This document shows, in pieces, positions 1 to 12,008 of a stretch of DNA of 64,000 nucleotides. This DNA is from Gyromitra esculenta. Lineage: Eukaryota; Ascomycota; Pezizomycetes; Pezizales; Discinaceae. The first letter of the stretch is position 1; each line of letters opens with the position of its first letter. Location of the stretch: the NCBI GenBank assembly GCA_038503075.1, contig JBCAML010000003.1:1240001-1304000 (forward strand), read 5' to 3'. Under the pieces are notes generated by a model. It was given only the letters and a program-made list of their open reading frames with translations, was not told where the DNA came from and ran no database searches. The translations under genes and the position numbers were made by a program.

Positions 1-625
1 TAAGGTAGCATTTTCTAGATACCAAATCAAGTTACAGAATTTTATAATTAAAGTTTCGTCCAAATTACGAGAGATCGTGCTACCAAAGCTAGGTAAATAA
101 TAAGAGGTTACCCTTACTATGCGACGAAGTTTTCCAAGGGTATTTGGCTCGCAAGTATTTGCATGTTAAGTTAATTGCATGTGTTTATCTCCTTCCTCAT
201 AGAGCAGGGGTTCGGACTATCACCTTCACTTTGTCAGTTCCCTAGTCTAGCACTCGGAATTTCCAGAATAACGACGGCACGTCATGTGCATCCAGCCTAT
301 AAGACCTCCTCGAAAATCGAAAAACTGCCGTCTCGGCCTACCTATGTATTAGCTTGGTGGTTGGGGGGTGTTCAAGACGTATGAATGACGTCATAAATAC
401 GCAGTGGTATCCGTGTCGATAAACTTCAGCACCTCGCTACATAAAACCCTCTCTGCCATTCTCTCTCCTTTCACCACTCGAATCAAACCACAATTCCCCT
501 CGCGAGCTCTGATCCAAACCACAAACATCGCGTTTTACTATTTTCAAAAAAAAAAAGCGCTACCTGTAATCATACCGGCCTTTAACCCAATCGTCTTTAC
601 CCCCTCCGGCAAAAAAAGAGCAGCT
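1..625. other. Gene-free 5' flank and leader of the small conserved gene
   Basis: No recognisable gene. The last 200 bases are rich in C and T and probably hold the promoter and 5' leader of the small protein that starts at 626. Reading frames opening at 175 and 404 have no family features and look accidental. Confidence 0.5.
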
Positions 626-862
626 ATGTCAGCTCCACGCGAAGGACAACAGTCACCTCCTCCAGAACAGCAGTCTGCAAAGCAGTTGCACGAGCCCCCC
701 TCTGAAGGCAAAGCACAAGCGGCACCGAGCAAAGACTTTTCGAAGGAGAAGAGCGATCAGACGAAGGACACTGGATTGAGTAGTAATCCTGAGGGTCCGT
801 TAGAGCAACAGGCGAGGCTGAAGGCGAGTAAGCCAGGAGAGAGGAGTATGGACGGATTGTAA
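626..862 (+). CDS. Small conserved fungal protein of unknown function (78 aa)
   Basis: The start chosen is the ATG at 626, giving a 78-residue protein that begins MSAPREGQQSPPPEQQS and ends shortly after the motif LSSNPEGPLEQQA. The reading frame stays open upstream to 404, but that stretch is C/T-rich leader-like sequence containing a homopolymer A run, so the longer form is unlikely. The protein is hydrophilic, rich in Ser, Pro, Gln, Glu and Lys, has no signal peptide or membrane segment and is probably disordered. The opening residues and the LSSNP-x-GPL-E motif resemble a family of very short ascomycete proteins that I remember only as hypothetical proteins. No function can be assigned. 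The gene has no visible intron. Confidence 0.65.
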   Translation: MSAPREGQQSPPPEQQSAKQLHEPPSEGKAQAAPSKDFSKEKSDQTKDTGLSSNPEGPLEQQARLKASKPGERSMDGL

Positions 863-1468
863 ATTGGATAAATGATGCGTTTTTTTAGTGGTTTTTATTT
901 CATTTTACTAGGGGGGTTTTTTTTCGTCGAGTGCACCGGCAAGACATGTAAATGTTTGAAATATCTAGCATTGAAATTAATGATAGATACATGTAGTCAT
1001 TGTCTTCAAAGAAAGCTCCGTGACCTCCTGCCAATCCGCGGAGCCACCAAAGCAGAAAATCTCAAACTATGAGTGTCCTGTAAGCTGTATTTGCGAACTA
1101 CATGTATGCTCTATGGCACTTGCCACGAAACCAAGCTAGACGAACAATAGCGCGAAAAATACCTCGATATATCTAGGCATTGAGACGACAACTATGAGAT
1201 TCATGTACTCCTTGGCACGTGAAAATTTCACCGTTGAGATTCCATAAGCGGTCGGCCATTTTTTCCGAGTGGTAGTTGCTTCCGTATTGGGTTGTAAAGA
1301 AGCCGAGTGAGAATAGGTGACGACTAAAATAAATTTAATGAGAACTAGAGATCATAAACCAAACAATGATCAGTCGCTAACGTTGACTAAATTTAGTAGC
1401 AAAACAAAAGCTTGAATCTAGGAGATAAGAAAGGGTATATAAAGATGAATTGAGTAGAGTAGGGGGAA
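863..1468. other. Intergenic spacer with two TACATGTA palindromes
   Basis: Contains the 3' end of the small gene and the promoter of the next one. TACATGTA occurs at 988-995 and 1099-1106. No coding features are seen. Confidence 0.5.
1436..1443 (+). promoter_or_regulatory. TATA box candidate
   Basis: TATATAAA lies 26 bp upstream of the ATG at 1469 and 56 bp upstream of a second in-frame ATG at 1499. The short distance favours the second ATG as the true start of the following gene. Confidence 0.4.
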
Positions 1469-2880
1469 ATGCTCTGGCAAGTAAGCAATCTATTCATCAT
1501 GCCAGGGGTTACCGAAAACACCAGCGTGCCGAGTGGCCTTATAATTGGAGGCGTGTCAAGGTCGTTGTTTCAAGTATGGTCTGATTCAGCAACGTCCAGA
1601 CACCTTGCTAGATCCCCTTCGCAAGAGATTAATGCTGAGATGAGGTCTCCTATCTACCAAGCTCTCAATTATCGACCACCAATGGATGTCAGACCTAGAA
1701 TGCCTCTGAGAACGCATATACCATGGGCGGAGCGGGGATGGGTCCCAAATATAGATGAGCCAGAGCCAGAGCTAGCTGCATACTTCACCCAACCACGGCA
1801 GTTGGTACTCAGTACTTGGCGCGATACAGTCCAAAATATCTCACCACGCACCATTACTGCAAGATATTTTGGGTATAACCAGACTGCAGGTGGACCCGCC
1901 AGGGCTGAAAGTGAGCGCCTTCTACCTCCTGTGGCTATTACGCGTGTGCCGCCCAGGGTTTCTCCGCGCTCAAGGGGTAGTTCTGGGTCAGCTATATCAG
2001 CAGGCGTTGTTGGTCCACGGCCGTGGTCAGAACGCGGGTACTACCTCTCGGGCGAAGAATCCGAAGAGTCCGAAGAATCCGAATCCGACTCTGACGTATC
2101 TGAAGATGATCGTAAGGAACATCCTCTGGCTTGGTCTTTAAGTGTCCTCTGATTGTCGATATCATGAGTTCTCAAACCTGTAACACGAACTAACGCATTA
2201 TAGTTGCACCCGAAGCTATGCCATCCAATGCACTCGCTAATCGACTGGGACTCCACAATGCAAACCGCTTAGCTAGACTAGAGGTAGCTCGTCGTGCTGC
2301 AGTTGTCGCAGCTCAGCGGGCGTTGTTTGGATTGCCTCCTGTCGTCCCAACTAGCCCCAATGAATCGAGGGGTCCTGACAGTGTACCCGCCCATGTGCCA
2401 CATTTAGAAGACGTTTTTGGGCCGAACCTTGTACTTCGCCGGCCGGGGTATGGAACCACTCTAACCCAGCCTAGAGGGGCTCTCCCAGTTGAATCCGAGG
2501 GTATCGAGATGCTTGCCATGGAAGCTATTGAGCATGTCTACTGCACCGTTAACGCCTGGTTTAGAACGAATGATTCGGTTCCAAATCATTCAAGTCTGCA
2601 GAGAGACTACACTCATGTGATGGTGGAAGTGATTCGTAAGTATTCGTAACCATCCGCTAGGTATTGGAGTACAGTGGGGCTGATAATCGTGTTAGACCAG
2701 GGAAGCCAATTTTGCGCAAAGGCTGTTGCTGGATCTATTCAGATTCAAGGAATCTTTTGGCTTGCCTGGATTTTGGAAGGTGGGAGTAAATATTTGCCTC
2801 TAATCGAACTCATTGGGGATCAGCAATGCTTGCCACCAATTATTGATGAACTCGCGGAGTTGATGGGGGGATATGAATAG
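1469..2880 (+). CDS. Unrecognised multi-exon protein with an acidic Ser/Glu run
   Basis: I do not recognise this protein. Exon 1 is 1469..2111 (or from the ATG at 1499). A GTAAGG donor at 2112, a CTAAC branch point and an acceptor at 2203 give a 92-nt intron that keeps the frame into exon 2 (2204..2635). A second donor GTAAGT at 2636 is strong, but two acceptors fit the frame: 2674, giving a C-terminal exon open to the stop at 2878-2880, and 2700, giving a short exon ending at 2789. The first intron would be 39 nt, the second 65 nt with a CTGAT branch point. The product is basic and Arg/Pro-rich at first, with a highly acidic Ser-Glu-Asp run near residue 200 ending just before the first splice site. 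No signal peptide or membrane segment is seen. The exon logic supports a real gene; the function is unknown. Confidence 0.5.
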
Positions 2881-4440
2881 GTGGTTGAAGTTTTAGCGTG
2901 TAACAAAAATTTCGTTTTCAGCTTTCAGTTTTTTTGACTGTATGATTAACCTAGAGTCAAATATCGAGCGAGGTGGAAACTATGGCGGATATGTTGTGAT
3001 GAATTTCCTGTGTCTTGGAAACTCTAGCCCCGTGGTAACTATGTATTGCGAAAACTCTAAGATATGCATATAAAATATCACTTCAGCTTGGGCAATATTG
3101 TATCACACGGTATGTTGAGGTACCAGTTCATGTATCCTCGGCGTGAAAGAGACAAGTTTAAGCGGAGTTAGTGATATTAGTGAGATATGAGTGGCCGTTG
3201 GTCCTATGGGGGTTTGCTATTTCGACCGTTGATTTAAAGATATTGCTTTAATGTCCTTTAAACCTGTTTGTGTTAAGATGAATAAGTAGGAAGTGACAAA
3301 GAGAAATAGGTCTGTATTTAATGATCTTTTTGTATTTACTTATCTAGTAGAAATCGAAAGATAGAATACACGCTATCCGAAAATGTAACCCATTTTGCTG
3401 TGATTTTTCTGCGAGTGTATGCATTTGCCGTCGATGAGCTGCATCTCGTTATGCAGTGCCATGATTGTGTCATATCTTCCGCTTTTGTGATACTGGATGC
3501 TTTCTTTCAGGGCAACCGTCCTCGTGTTAATTGCCACAGTACTGAGTGGTGGTGTGATAAAGATTGAGGATGACAGAAAAAAGCAAACAGTCAATACTCA
3601 TGAATGATATCACAGATAATGTGAATAATTTCGAGACATAGATTAGAGATTAGCATGCGGAAAGCACCAGGATTCTAGGATGCTCTCATAAGAAAATATC
3701 GAGTAAGTTCTAGGACGGTCACTTTCACAAAGGTCCTAAATATATGAGTGACATGGATTGAAATATCCTGAGCCTTTTCTTTTGCAATAAAGAGTATGTT
3801 GGTGTTTTACCGATACTGTAGTATATCTAGCTATCTCGCTGGGGGATTTCCTCAGATGTTGATTTTTGTCTGGCAACCGCCGTTGTCTCCCCATACGCAC
3901 GTGACATGGATAGGACTACTTGATCTGGGGATTTTCTTGGTGTAAAAATGCAGGCCCTGCTTCCCCATGGCCATCGTGTCCCGATTGCCCGTCTCGTGGA
4001 GTATGTTGAACATGTGCGATACGCCGCAGAACTCCACAATGGATGTATCTGTCGTATGGCTAGCCTATATTTGCCTTGTTGATCCCTACTCGGTGCTTCA
4101 TCATCGATCTGTGATCTCTCGGTGATTTTTTGATTTTATTTTGACAGGTTATCGAGCAAGTGGCTCAACCACTCTATTCGTTGCCTGCCCTGAGTCCCTC
4201 TTCCCTTCCCTGTCCCTCCGTTACCCATGTACGGACGGAGTTCTACGTGTGTTCTCTAGCCAGAGTCCAAGTCGAGAGTTGGTCCTATCATACCCCGCCG
4301 TTGCTCCTTCCCACTTCCTGTGATGATGAGATCATCTTGAGGTACCTATCATCCCTATCATCCGTAACTGCCCTGAGGCAATTTCACCAGAGAAAGAATC
4401 TCCGATTCCGAGGAGACTATCTGCCCATTCGTTTGCCAGT
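2881..4440. other. Intergenic region upstream of SIP5
   Basis: No recognisable gene. Several short open frames exist on both strands (for example around 3827-4039 minus and 4160-4564 plus) without family features. The 3' part from about 4150 is probably SIP5 promoter and 5' leader. Confidence 0.45.
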
Positions 4441-4458
4441 AAGTGAAACCCCAGACGT

Positions 4459-4483
4459 CCCAGTCCCAGTCCCAGTCCCAGTC
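4459..4483. repeat. CCCAGT hexamer microsatellite in the SIP5 leader
   Basis: About four tandem CCCAGT units lie some 180 bp upstream of the SIP5 start codon, in a CA-rich stretch that reads like a 5' untranslated leader. Confidence 0.7.
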
Positions 4484-4666
4484 GCAGTCTCCAACTCCAG
4501 CCGACCGCCGACCGCAAACAGTCTGTCAGCCACAACAACCACCCAGGAACAACAGAATCTGTAACCAACAACCCATTACCTACACATCTCATCATCCCAA
4601 CCCAACCAACACTGCTCGCTCGCCCAGAGTCAGTTAGTCCCACAACTTCACCACACCTGGTGCACC

Positions 4667-7151
4667 ATGGGGAACGCTTCCACGAAGGAACGCTCGCTCA
4701 CGCCCCCACATGGAGGCCATCACCATCTCTCGTCTACGAACCTCTCCTCGCGAAGGAATAATGGGGGCAGTAATAACAATGGCGGGCCTTCTTCTTCGTC
4801 TGGTCGCCTGTCAAGTACGCTGCTCTCTAGCGGGGGGGCGGGGAACGGTGAAAGCTATTCCGGCAGGGGAAGGTCACGGCATAACATTGAGAGTTCGTTG
4901 TTCGGGTTGGGACTGAGCAGCAGGGAGACGAGGGAACGTGATCGAGAAGCGGAAAGAGAGGCTAGAGAGCAAAGAAAAGCCGAACGGGAAAAAGAACGGC
5001 TAAGAGAACGCGAGAGGAGTTTAAGGGAGGAAAGCGTGGATGGTGGGTATCTTATCATCCTTTGTTGTACTTCTGCTCTATTTAGTAGGAACGCGGGGGA
5101 GGGGATATGAAAACTAATGTTATTGGGCGCTATTAGGTGGTTTTTTGGTCACTCAGGGAGTTTACACTGGTGTTGAAGATTTCAAAGACAAGATCGTCCG
5201 CCATTTGATGGTATGGTGTTTAAAGATCATCCCCTAATGTCTTAGGTATAGTACTGATACAGAGTTTTTTTTTTTGCAGATTGAACGACGACTGGCACCG
5301 TTTTTCAAAGGGCTGGATGATCTCGAGTCCGACTGGACTGACACTCAACTTGTCGCTGCAGTTAAAGGACTCCCTATCCCCCCAGCAGATGCCGAACATC
5401 CACAGACACCATCTCCTTCCAGGACACCCGGACCATCGGATTCCTCTAGCAACTTGACCGTTCCAATTGCTTCCCGTTCGCGCGCACAGTCATACACATC
5501 AGAAGGATCTAATAGGTCTGCTACTTCTACTCCATCATTCGGATTCTCCTCCAGGACTAGGGCCAAAACGCTTTCTATCTCCTCCCCGCGGAATCCTACA
5601 TTGGCAAATACAGCTGGACCCGTAGAAATTAACGAACCGTCCAGGATAGTTGATGGACGCCCGATAGAAGCCGTGCTTTACAAACATGCTTCGGAATGCC
5701 CAATTTGCTTCCTTTACTATCCACCTTACTTAAACAAGACTCGTTGTTGTGACCAGGACATCTGCTCAGAATGTTTTGTTCAAATCAAACGACCAGACCC
5801 CCACCACCCAGAGCATCATGAAGGACAACAGCCGGCCCCAACCGATTCCGCTTTAACAGGCGGAGCAGATCAGCTTGTATCCGAGCCAGCAACCTGCCCG
5901 TTCTGCGTGGAACCTGAGTTTGGTGTTATATATACCCCTCCACCGTTTCGTCGGGGCTTAATGTTCGCCAATACTCTATCGCAGCACTCGCCAAATTCCC
6001 CCATGGGTTTTGGAGGGTTCTCAGATGGATCCTCCTCTTCTCTTCCAGGCCCATATTCTTCAACGCCGCCGTCAATACCATCAAGTCCCACCGGAAAGCG
6101 ACGTATGGCGCTGGGTGTTAACAATCCAGAAGTCGTTACAACCGACCGTATCCGACCAGACTGGGCGCAAAAACTCGCCACAGCGCGCTCCCACGCCGCC
6201 AGACGAGCAGCAGCAGCAACTGCTTTGCACACAGCTGCCTATCTGATGGGTCCCCAGGCCGCACCACCCAACAATTCTGGGAGCAGCAGTGGTGGATTTT
6301 CTGGGCGACGGCTGATCCGGCGAGCTGTAAGAGACGGTGGCGGTGGTGGAGGAGAGAGCGATACCCCTTCACCCGCCCAAAGCGGAACCGGCACACCCAG
6401 GAGCGACAGTGCGCATCATGGAGGACTCACTAGCTTAGCTAGTTTCACCCAACAAATCGGGTCTGGGAATTTACGGGACAGTGACGGATCTACTTTAGGA
6501 CTTCCCCAGAGTAATCAACGCGATGGTAGTTTATTTAGCGAGCGGCGAAGCCGTGTGATCGATTTGGAAGAAATGATGCTCATGGAGGCCATCCGCCTCT
6601 CACTTGCGGAAGAAGAAGAGCGTAAGAAAAGGGTGGAGATCGAAGAAGAAAAGAAACGTCTTGTTGCTCCTACCCAAAATAGAAACGCTAGCGATCTTTC
6701 ACTTGTGAGCTCCGCTAGTAGCGTGGAAGGCAAAGGGAAGAGCGTCGACCGGTCCCCATATCATAGCAATAACGTCGGTGCATCCTCTTCGTCCGCCGTA
6801 ACCGCAAATTCTCGTCCACAGCTAACGAGCGGCGGATCGGGCGGGTCGGGCGGGTCCGGCGCAAGTGATACGAGCTCTTTTAGAAGCCTTCCAGGAGGGA
6901 GTGATGATGAGGGAATGCCAGGTGAGAATGCGGGGAGTGGGGCTGAGAGTATGTTCAATTTTCGGAGCCTAGCAGAGATGATTGTGGAGGAAGAGGGTGG
7001 GAGAATTGATGTTGATGGGAATGGAGGAATTTTGGGGTTGTCAAGAACAGAAGAAGGGAAAGAAGGGACAGAGAGGGCAGAACATGTGGAAGATGTTGCT
7101 ACTGATGTGAACGGGAAAAGAGCTGAAGAGCGGGTGGGGGAGGCGATGTAG
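4667..7151 (+). CDS. SIP5: Sip5-like protein (Snf1/Reg1-interacting, RING-like)
   Basis: Exons 4667..5042, 5137..5210 and 5280..7151 give 773 residues. Both introns (94 and 69 nt) are supported because joining restores the family block VDG-GFLVTQGVYTGVEDF followed by IERRLAPFFKGLDD. The protein starts MGNASTK, an N-myristoylation consensus. A charged Arg/Glu coiled-coil-like stretch covers residues 85-120. A Cys-rich RING-like motif begins at C290-x2-C293 (CPICFLYYPP), continues as RCCDQDICSEC, and pairs with a later CPFC near residue 355. The rest is Ser/Gly-rich and probably disordered, with a short Glu/Lys helix around 6600. Yeast Sip5 binds the Snf1 kinase and the Reg1 subunit of Glc7 phosphatase and so links to glucose signalling; that role here is inferred from family. 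The second acceptor is preceded by a long T run. Confidence 0.9.
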
Positions 7152-8510
7152 AGTTGACGATTAACAGTGATGTTTTCAAAAGGCTACAGAGTGAGTTGGG
7201 GTGGCGAATTGAAAATATCACCGGGGCGATGGGGGGAAGGATTAGTATCATAGGCGGCGAGGAATGTGGAAGCAGTACGAATGCTGGAAAAGACCGGTAT
7301 AGTGTGATAAGATTTGGGCGCGGCATATAGACAATCACGGAAAGCGATTGGGCCTCTTCCTTGGTTTTGATCTATCTTTTTATTCGAGTATATATGGTGC
7401 AACGTACATATATGGAAATTGGGAAGAAATCGAGGGTTCGAGAACTGGTGCTGGAAGGGGTGACAAGGAACAGAACCAAATTATGAGGGATGACGGCGTA
7501 TTGAGGCTAGTTTTTATTTATCAGGCAGTGGCTATATTTTCTTACTCTCTTTTGTTCTTCTGGACTGGCTTTGGATTCGGAATTTTGTTTGCTGGCGGAA
7601 TTTGTGTTTTTAAACCCTCCTCTCGTTGTCTGTTTGGAGATGTTGGATACCTATGTCATGCCATCTGCCTTCTTGATGGCGTTTTCCTCCATTCGTCGAG
7701 GAATTGCTTGCCTTACCTCATCTAGCCTGTCCGGGAGTTTCCGAAGCATTTGAAATTCATGCAGCATACTATAGTAGTAGTACCATCACCATCATTAAAC
7801 CATAAATTCTGTTTATTGGCTATTTCAGCTGTCGTTGATTCGCATTTTTCGTAATTATTCATGGTTGTTAACGCTAGTTTCATTTGCAGCGCCAAGAAAT
7901 AATTTATTTGCTCTTTCTTATTTTCTCCTGTGATCGCGAGGGGAGATGCCATGTGAGAACCTATGATTCTCGTGTAACAGTCTCGCACCATTAGCCTGCA
8001 TCAGTGACCAGTTAGGTGCATAACAAGACTTGGCCTAGAAACTATAATAAACGTGCCCTTTACTACCCCGCCTAGTATAGTGTTCAACTTCACTTAAGTC
8101 TTATAGCAGAGGTTTCATCCCTTGCATGATATGGTCACTAGATAGGGCATATGGAGAGAGAATAGCAGAATAATGATTTCAAGATAATAAAACAATACGT
8201 TTGATTCTCGTTATGGCTAACTACCTCAAAAATATATCTCATCACTAAGGCTACACTCTGGGAACCTTCTATTTAATATTACAACACCAATGGTAGTGGA
8301 TTGGATGAATGCCTTGATATATACTCTAATTTGACTTGTGTTAGTTAAGACCGACTCATGACTAAAGTCGTAGTTTATCACTAGCGCGTTTCGTCCTTGA
8401 TAGATACATGTAGCGAACCTGTTAAGAGAAAATGGTTTCTTCATGAATATGCTAAGAAATTTGAGAGTTTTAAATTTTCATGGGAGTGACCGCCATAAGT
8501 TGTTGTCGCA
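7152..8510. other. Spacer downstream of SIP5
   Basis: Holds the SIP5 3' untranslated region and AT-rich spacer. An open frame at 7348-7725 has no family features and sits where a 3' UTR is expected. One TACATGTA lies at 8405-8412. Confidence 0.45.
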
Positions 8511-9109
8511 TATATCTGTTCTAACCCGTTTGTCAAGAATGTTCATTTACAAAGTGGCCAGCCTGCTTTACAAATGGAGCAACTTTGGAGATGGGTCAAC
8601 CCATCTCCAAAGTGTTATTCAAACTTGGCCCGTATTCAGAGTGAAATAGTTTTCATTAACCACAACTAAGTCAATTTATGCTAAAAGAATATCAGCCTCT
8701 CCACCATTTACCTTATGATTAGTACTGATAACCACTTGAAAAACAACACAAAAAAGCAGTCTTCAAGTTCTACAACCACCATCGCAGTATCACCCAGTAC
8801 CCGGAGCACGCTGAGCTCTTGGAGTGCCATCTTTTTTGTAGCCGACTCGGATGGGTGTACTTGAGTTCGTGAGAGAGTTGCTATAGTGGGCTGCGGTGGA
8901 GCTTACTGGTACCTTGAGTTGAAATTCAGGACATTCTGAGTGGATTTTTAGTGAGGCCTCATAGTCCAAGTTTTCGATGGTGGTTTAAGCTTTGCTGTTG
9001 CACTTTGGATATGGGCCACCAACTAGTGCCACTTTGCTGGTGGGCCAGCCTATCTGCAAAGTTGCTCCATTTGTAAACGGGATTTAATAACATACGGGCC
9101 GGAGCATAT
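8511..9109. mobile_element. Non-autonomous TIR element, about 600 bp (copy 1)
   Basis: The left end reads TATATCTGTTCTAACCCG, and the right end read in reverse complement gives ATATGCTCCGGCCCGT, the same pattern with transitions. Further inside, a block with CAAATGGAGCAACTTTG on the left (from 8571) recurs inverted on the right (9050-9077). A perfect palindrome with 15-bp arms and a 2-nt spacer lies at 8582-8613. No transposase frame is present. Its length, ends and internal hairpin match the element at 18961-19568, so both belong to one MITE-like family. The superfamily is uncertain; TA-rich flanks would suit a Tc1/mariner-like element. Confidence 0.6.
8582..8613. repeat. Perfect 15-bp-arm palindrome inside TIR element copy 1
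   Basis: Arm ACTTTGGAGATGGGT, spacer CA, then the exact reverse complement. It would form a cruciform in DNA or a hairpin if transcribed. Confidence 0.9.
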
Positions 9110-9349
9110 CTGTTTTCTCGCTCATGATCGCTCATGACTGAGTGTATTTTCGAACGATAGATAATAACTTATTACAATATATATGACCTCAGTCTATTAT
9201 GAGAACCGTGATATACTTCTATTTCAACTGTATTATGCTCCAAACTCCTCATGCGTTTACAACTACCCAGAAAAAATAAACTAAATAAAAAGGCGCCGTC
9301 TATCTTATAACTAGCTATGAATAGAGTAAGCAAATAAAACTACCCAGCA

Positions 9350-11693
9350 TTAACTAGACCTTTCCCCCTTCCTCACTCCTTCCTTCTCCAACCACCTTCT
9401 TGCACCGTCCATATCTGCCCCCACATCCTCCACCGCAGCAATCGTAAATGCTAAATCATAGCCACCACGCTCCTGCAGAGCACTCTCAGCAGCTAGCCAC
9501 TCTGCCATCTCCCTCCTTTTCTTCGTACCCTCATCTACGCATAATCCCAGCGGCACATGCTTATCTGCTAACTTCTCAGTGATCGGCCTAATCATCGGGA
9601 ATGCCTTTGCCGTTGTCATAACTCCATCTTGAATCGCCCCGCGATTCGCGAGGCCGGATTTACACATATCGTTTTGACACCAATCTTTCCCGCAGCCTGT
9701 TAAGAGCTGTTGGAGGAGCTTCCGCTCTACGCGGCGCTTCTGTTGTGAGCCTGTGGGGTCGTAGCCTTGTGCATACAAGGGTCCGAAGCATATGCTACAA
9801 AGACCAAGGTCATTGGTTGCGCCTTTCAGGGTACGTGCGCAGTTCGGATTTCTGCAGATTGTGGGGGGCTGCTTCGAGAGACGTTGGAGATCATGATTTT
9901 TCAAGTGGGTTTCCATATCCCGTAGCTTGATGATCCGCGAACAGAGATGACACTCTGTGGTTCGAGATCCACAATCAAGTTCGTGTTTCGATAAACCAGT
10001 CATGATAGTCTCCGCATCCGGGTGTGATCCATCTCCGTTACCTTCCTGGGGAACTAGCAGGTGACAAAATTTGCAGAGGATGATCTTGTTAGGGCAGGTT
10101 GTAGTCCGGTGGACAGCAAGGTCGAGAAGGTTCGCAGCTTCGTATGGACATGAGGGACAGGTTCGAGGGCGGTGGAAGACGGAAATGTGTTTTTCTAGCG
10201 CGAGCGGGGCGTTGTTGCCATGTGTTTTGCAATGAGGGCAATGCCAGTGCTGGGATTCGGTCCCACGCTTCATAACCTGACGACACTCCTTACAAGCATG
10301 GTTGTTACGAAGACAAAAATTTTCGTGAAGCATGAATGTTCGTGTAGGTATCCATTGAATACAGTTGCTGCATTTCCTGTAGTCAGGCCCTGGAGCAGTA
10401 TCTTCATCCTTATCAATATCCATTTCTGTGTTTTCGGGGCTTGATTGTGTGATCCGAAGAATGTATGGCCTCGCTGACTCGTCTTCTGACTCCTCGTCGT
10501 TTCCTGCATCTAACGATCTATATCCATGGATGCCGATAAAAACAATCTTAGCATCAATGAGTTCAATATTTGTTGGTCTGATTTCTATCCGTTTCGGATA
10601 CTGGCTCCCAAAGTCTCCCCACACATGCTCGTCATCTCGAGGTTTGTGGTGCTGTTTAGATGTCGATACAAAGACATCTACTTCATCTCCGTCACCCACA
10701 CCATCCACTTCTATTATAAGTAGGAGGTCTCGGTTCCAATCGGTAAGCTTATAAAAATGGTAGTCACCAGGCAGGGCTTGGCCATCAGCTGACCCGCCGA
10801 CTTTCAACACCCCTCCTGTGCTGCCCCCGAACCTTTGTGCTTGCCGTTGCTTCAGCGTTTCCCTTGCTTGCTCTTCTGACAGTGGTTCGATATCAACCTC
10901 TAGATCTGCTTGCCCGTCAGAAAGCCACCCCAATATAAATTAAAGGGTTATAATCACCAGTATCAACTATGCAAACCGCCTCCTCAGGTTCCAACCTATC
11001 AATCAAGAACCTAAATTCTCCTTGGTCTTTCTTCCCTCCACTGTTGGTTCTCCCCCCAACAGACAAAATCTCCCCAACAGTTAACGTCGTAAAGTGCATC
11101 CTCAAATGCCGCTCTAAAAGGGCCTTCCAGTCTTCATCGTCATAGCCAGCTTCTAGAGGTCTCAGCCGTACGTGAGTTCCCTTCGGCAGTGATTTTGAGA
11201 CTATTGTGATCTTTGACTTCTCTCTTGATCCCTCCTCCTCACCTTCCTGTAGAGGCTCCTCACCCTTTTCATCTAATCCTAAAGCTTCCCGTAGAAATGG
11301 TGATATGCTAACCTCACCCTCTTCTGCTGAGAACTCCCGTGGCACTGCATGCGAGAAACGGTTGTTCACTGGGTTGTAAAGCCTGAAAATCAACGGATGT
11401 GGAAGTTGTTGGTGTTGCTGCTGCTGATGCAAATGATTCTGGGGCGCATCCCAAGATTCGGGGTCTACTATTGGCTGTGGCGGCCTCGGTTGCGATGATG
11501 CTGCGGCAAGGAGCTGTTCGAGTGCAGATTGTGGGAGTAGTATCTTGTCACCAGTTAGAGAACTCGGTGTTTTCGCAAGAGCGGTTATCGATAGCTGGGT
11601 GGACCAGTTCAGCGAGGGGGTATTAGTTATCATCGTGAGGAACGGGCCTTGATGTGGTAGAAAGATGGTATGGGAAAGAGAGAACGCAGTCAA
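9350..11693 (-). CDS. UFD1-domain protein with C-terminal zinc fingers
   Basis: Two exons, 10958..11693 and 9350..10905, joined by a 52-nt intron with a CTGAC branch point, give 763 residues. The splice restores VDTD-LEVDIEPL, the conserved end of a UFD1-type double-psi barrel domain (about residues 100-260, including LRPLEAGYDDEDW and RHLRMHFTTLTVGE). An adaptor role in ubiquitin-dependent Cdc48/p97 pathways is what the UFD1 domain suggests. The C-terminal half adds several Cys/His pairs of TRAF-like or C2H2 type (CSNCIQWIPTRTFMLHENF near residue 418, CPHC near 468, CGKDWCQNDMC near 650). It is therefore not the short canonical Ufd1 but the larger fungal UFD1/zinc-finger paralogue. Polyglutamine/His residues near position 95 are probably a linker. 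The start MTAFSLSH is the first ATG of the frame; a later in-frame Met near residue 21 is possible. Confidence 0.85.
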
Positions 11694-12008
11694 ATAGACA
11701 GATATAGGGTATCACGGGGCTAGTGGGGAAGACGCGTTTAGAGTGGCAGCCCCGCTTACGCAATGCGGCTCAAAGAAGGTCCCAGAATCTTTTCCAGAGC
11801 ACATTCCAAAATATTATTCAAATTCTACCCGGTTTAATCTCCGCCATTGCAATAACTATAATTAATTTTTGGTCATAACCGTTCAGTATAGCTGTCACTC
11901 GGCCGAGATGTAAGCTTTTTGTTTTAGAAGCCGCATTGTGTAAGCTCACATGCACCCCTCATTGGACAATGTGAACATCACAGTAAGTCACTCGGATGCA
12001 GTTTTAGT
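11694..12008. other. Spacer upstream of the UFD1-domain gene
   Basis: Probable promoter of the minus-strand UFD1-domain gene. No further features are seen. Confidence 0.4.

Noticed and set aside
7348..7725. 125-residue plus-strand frame after SIP5
   Set aside because: It lies in the expected SIP5 3' UTR, is T-rich and its hydrophobicity reflects T-rich DNA.
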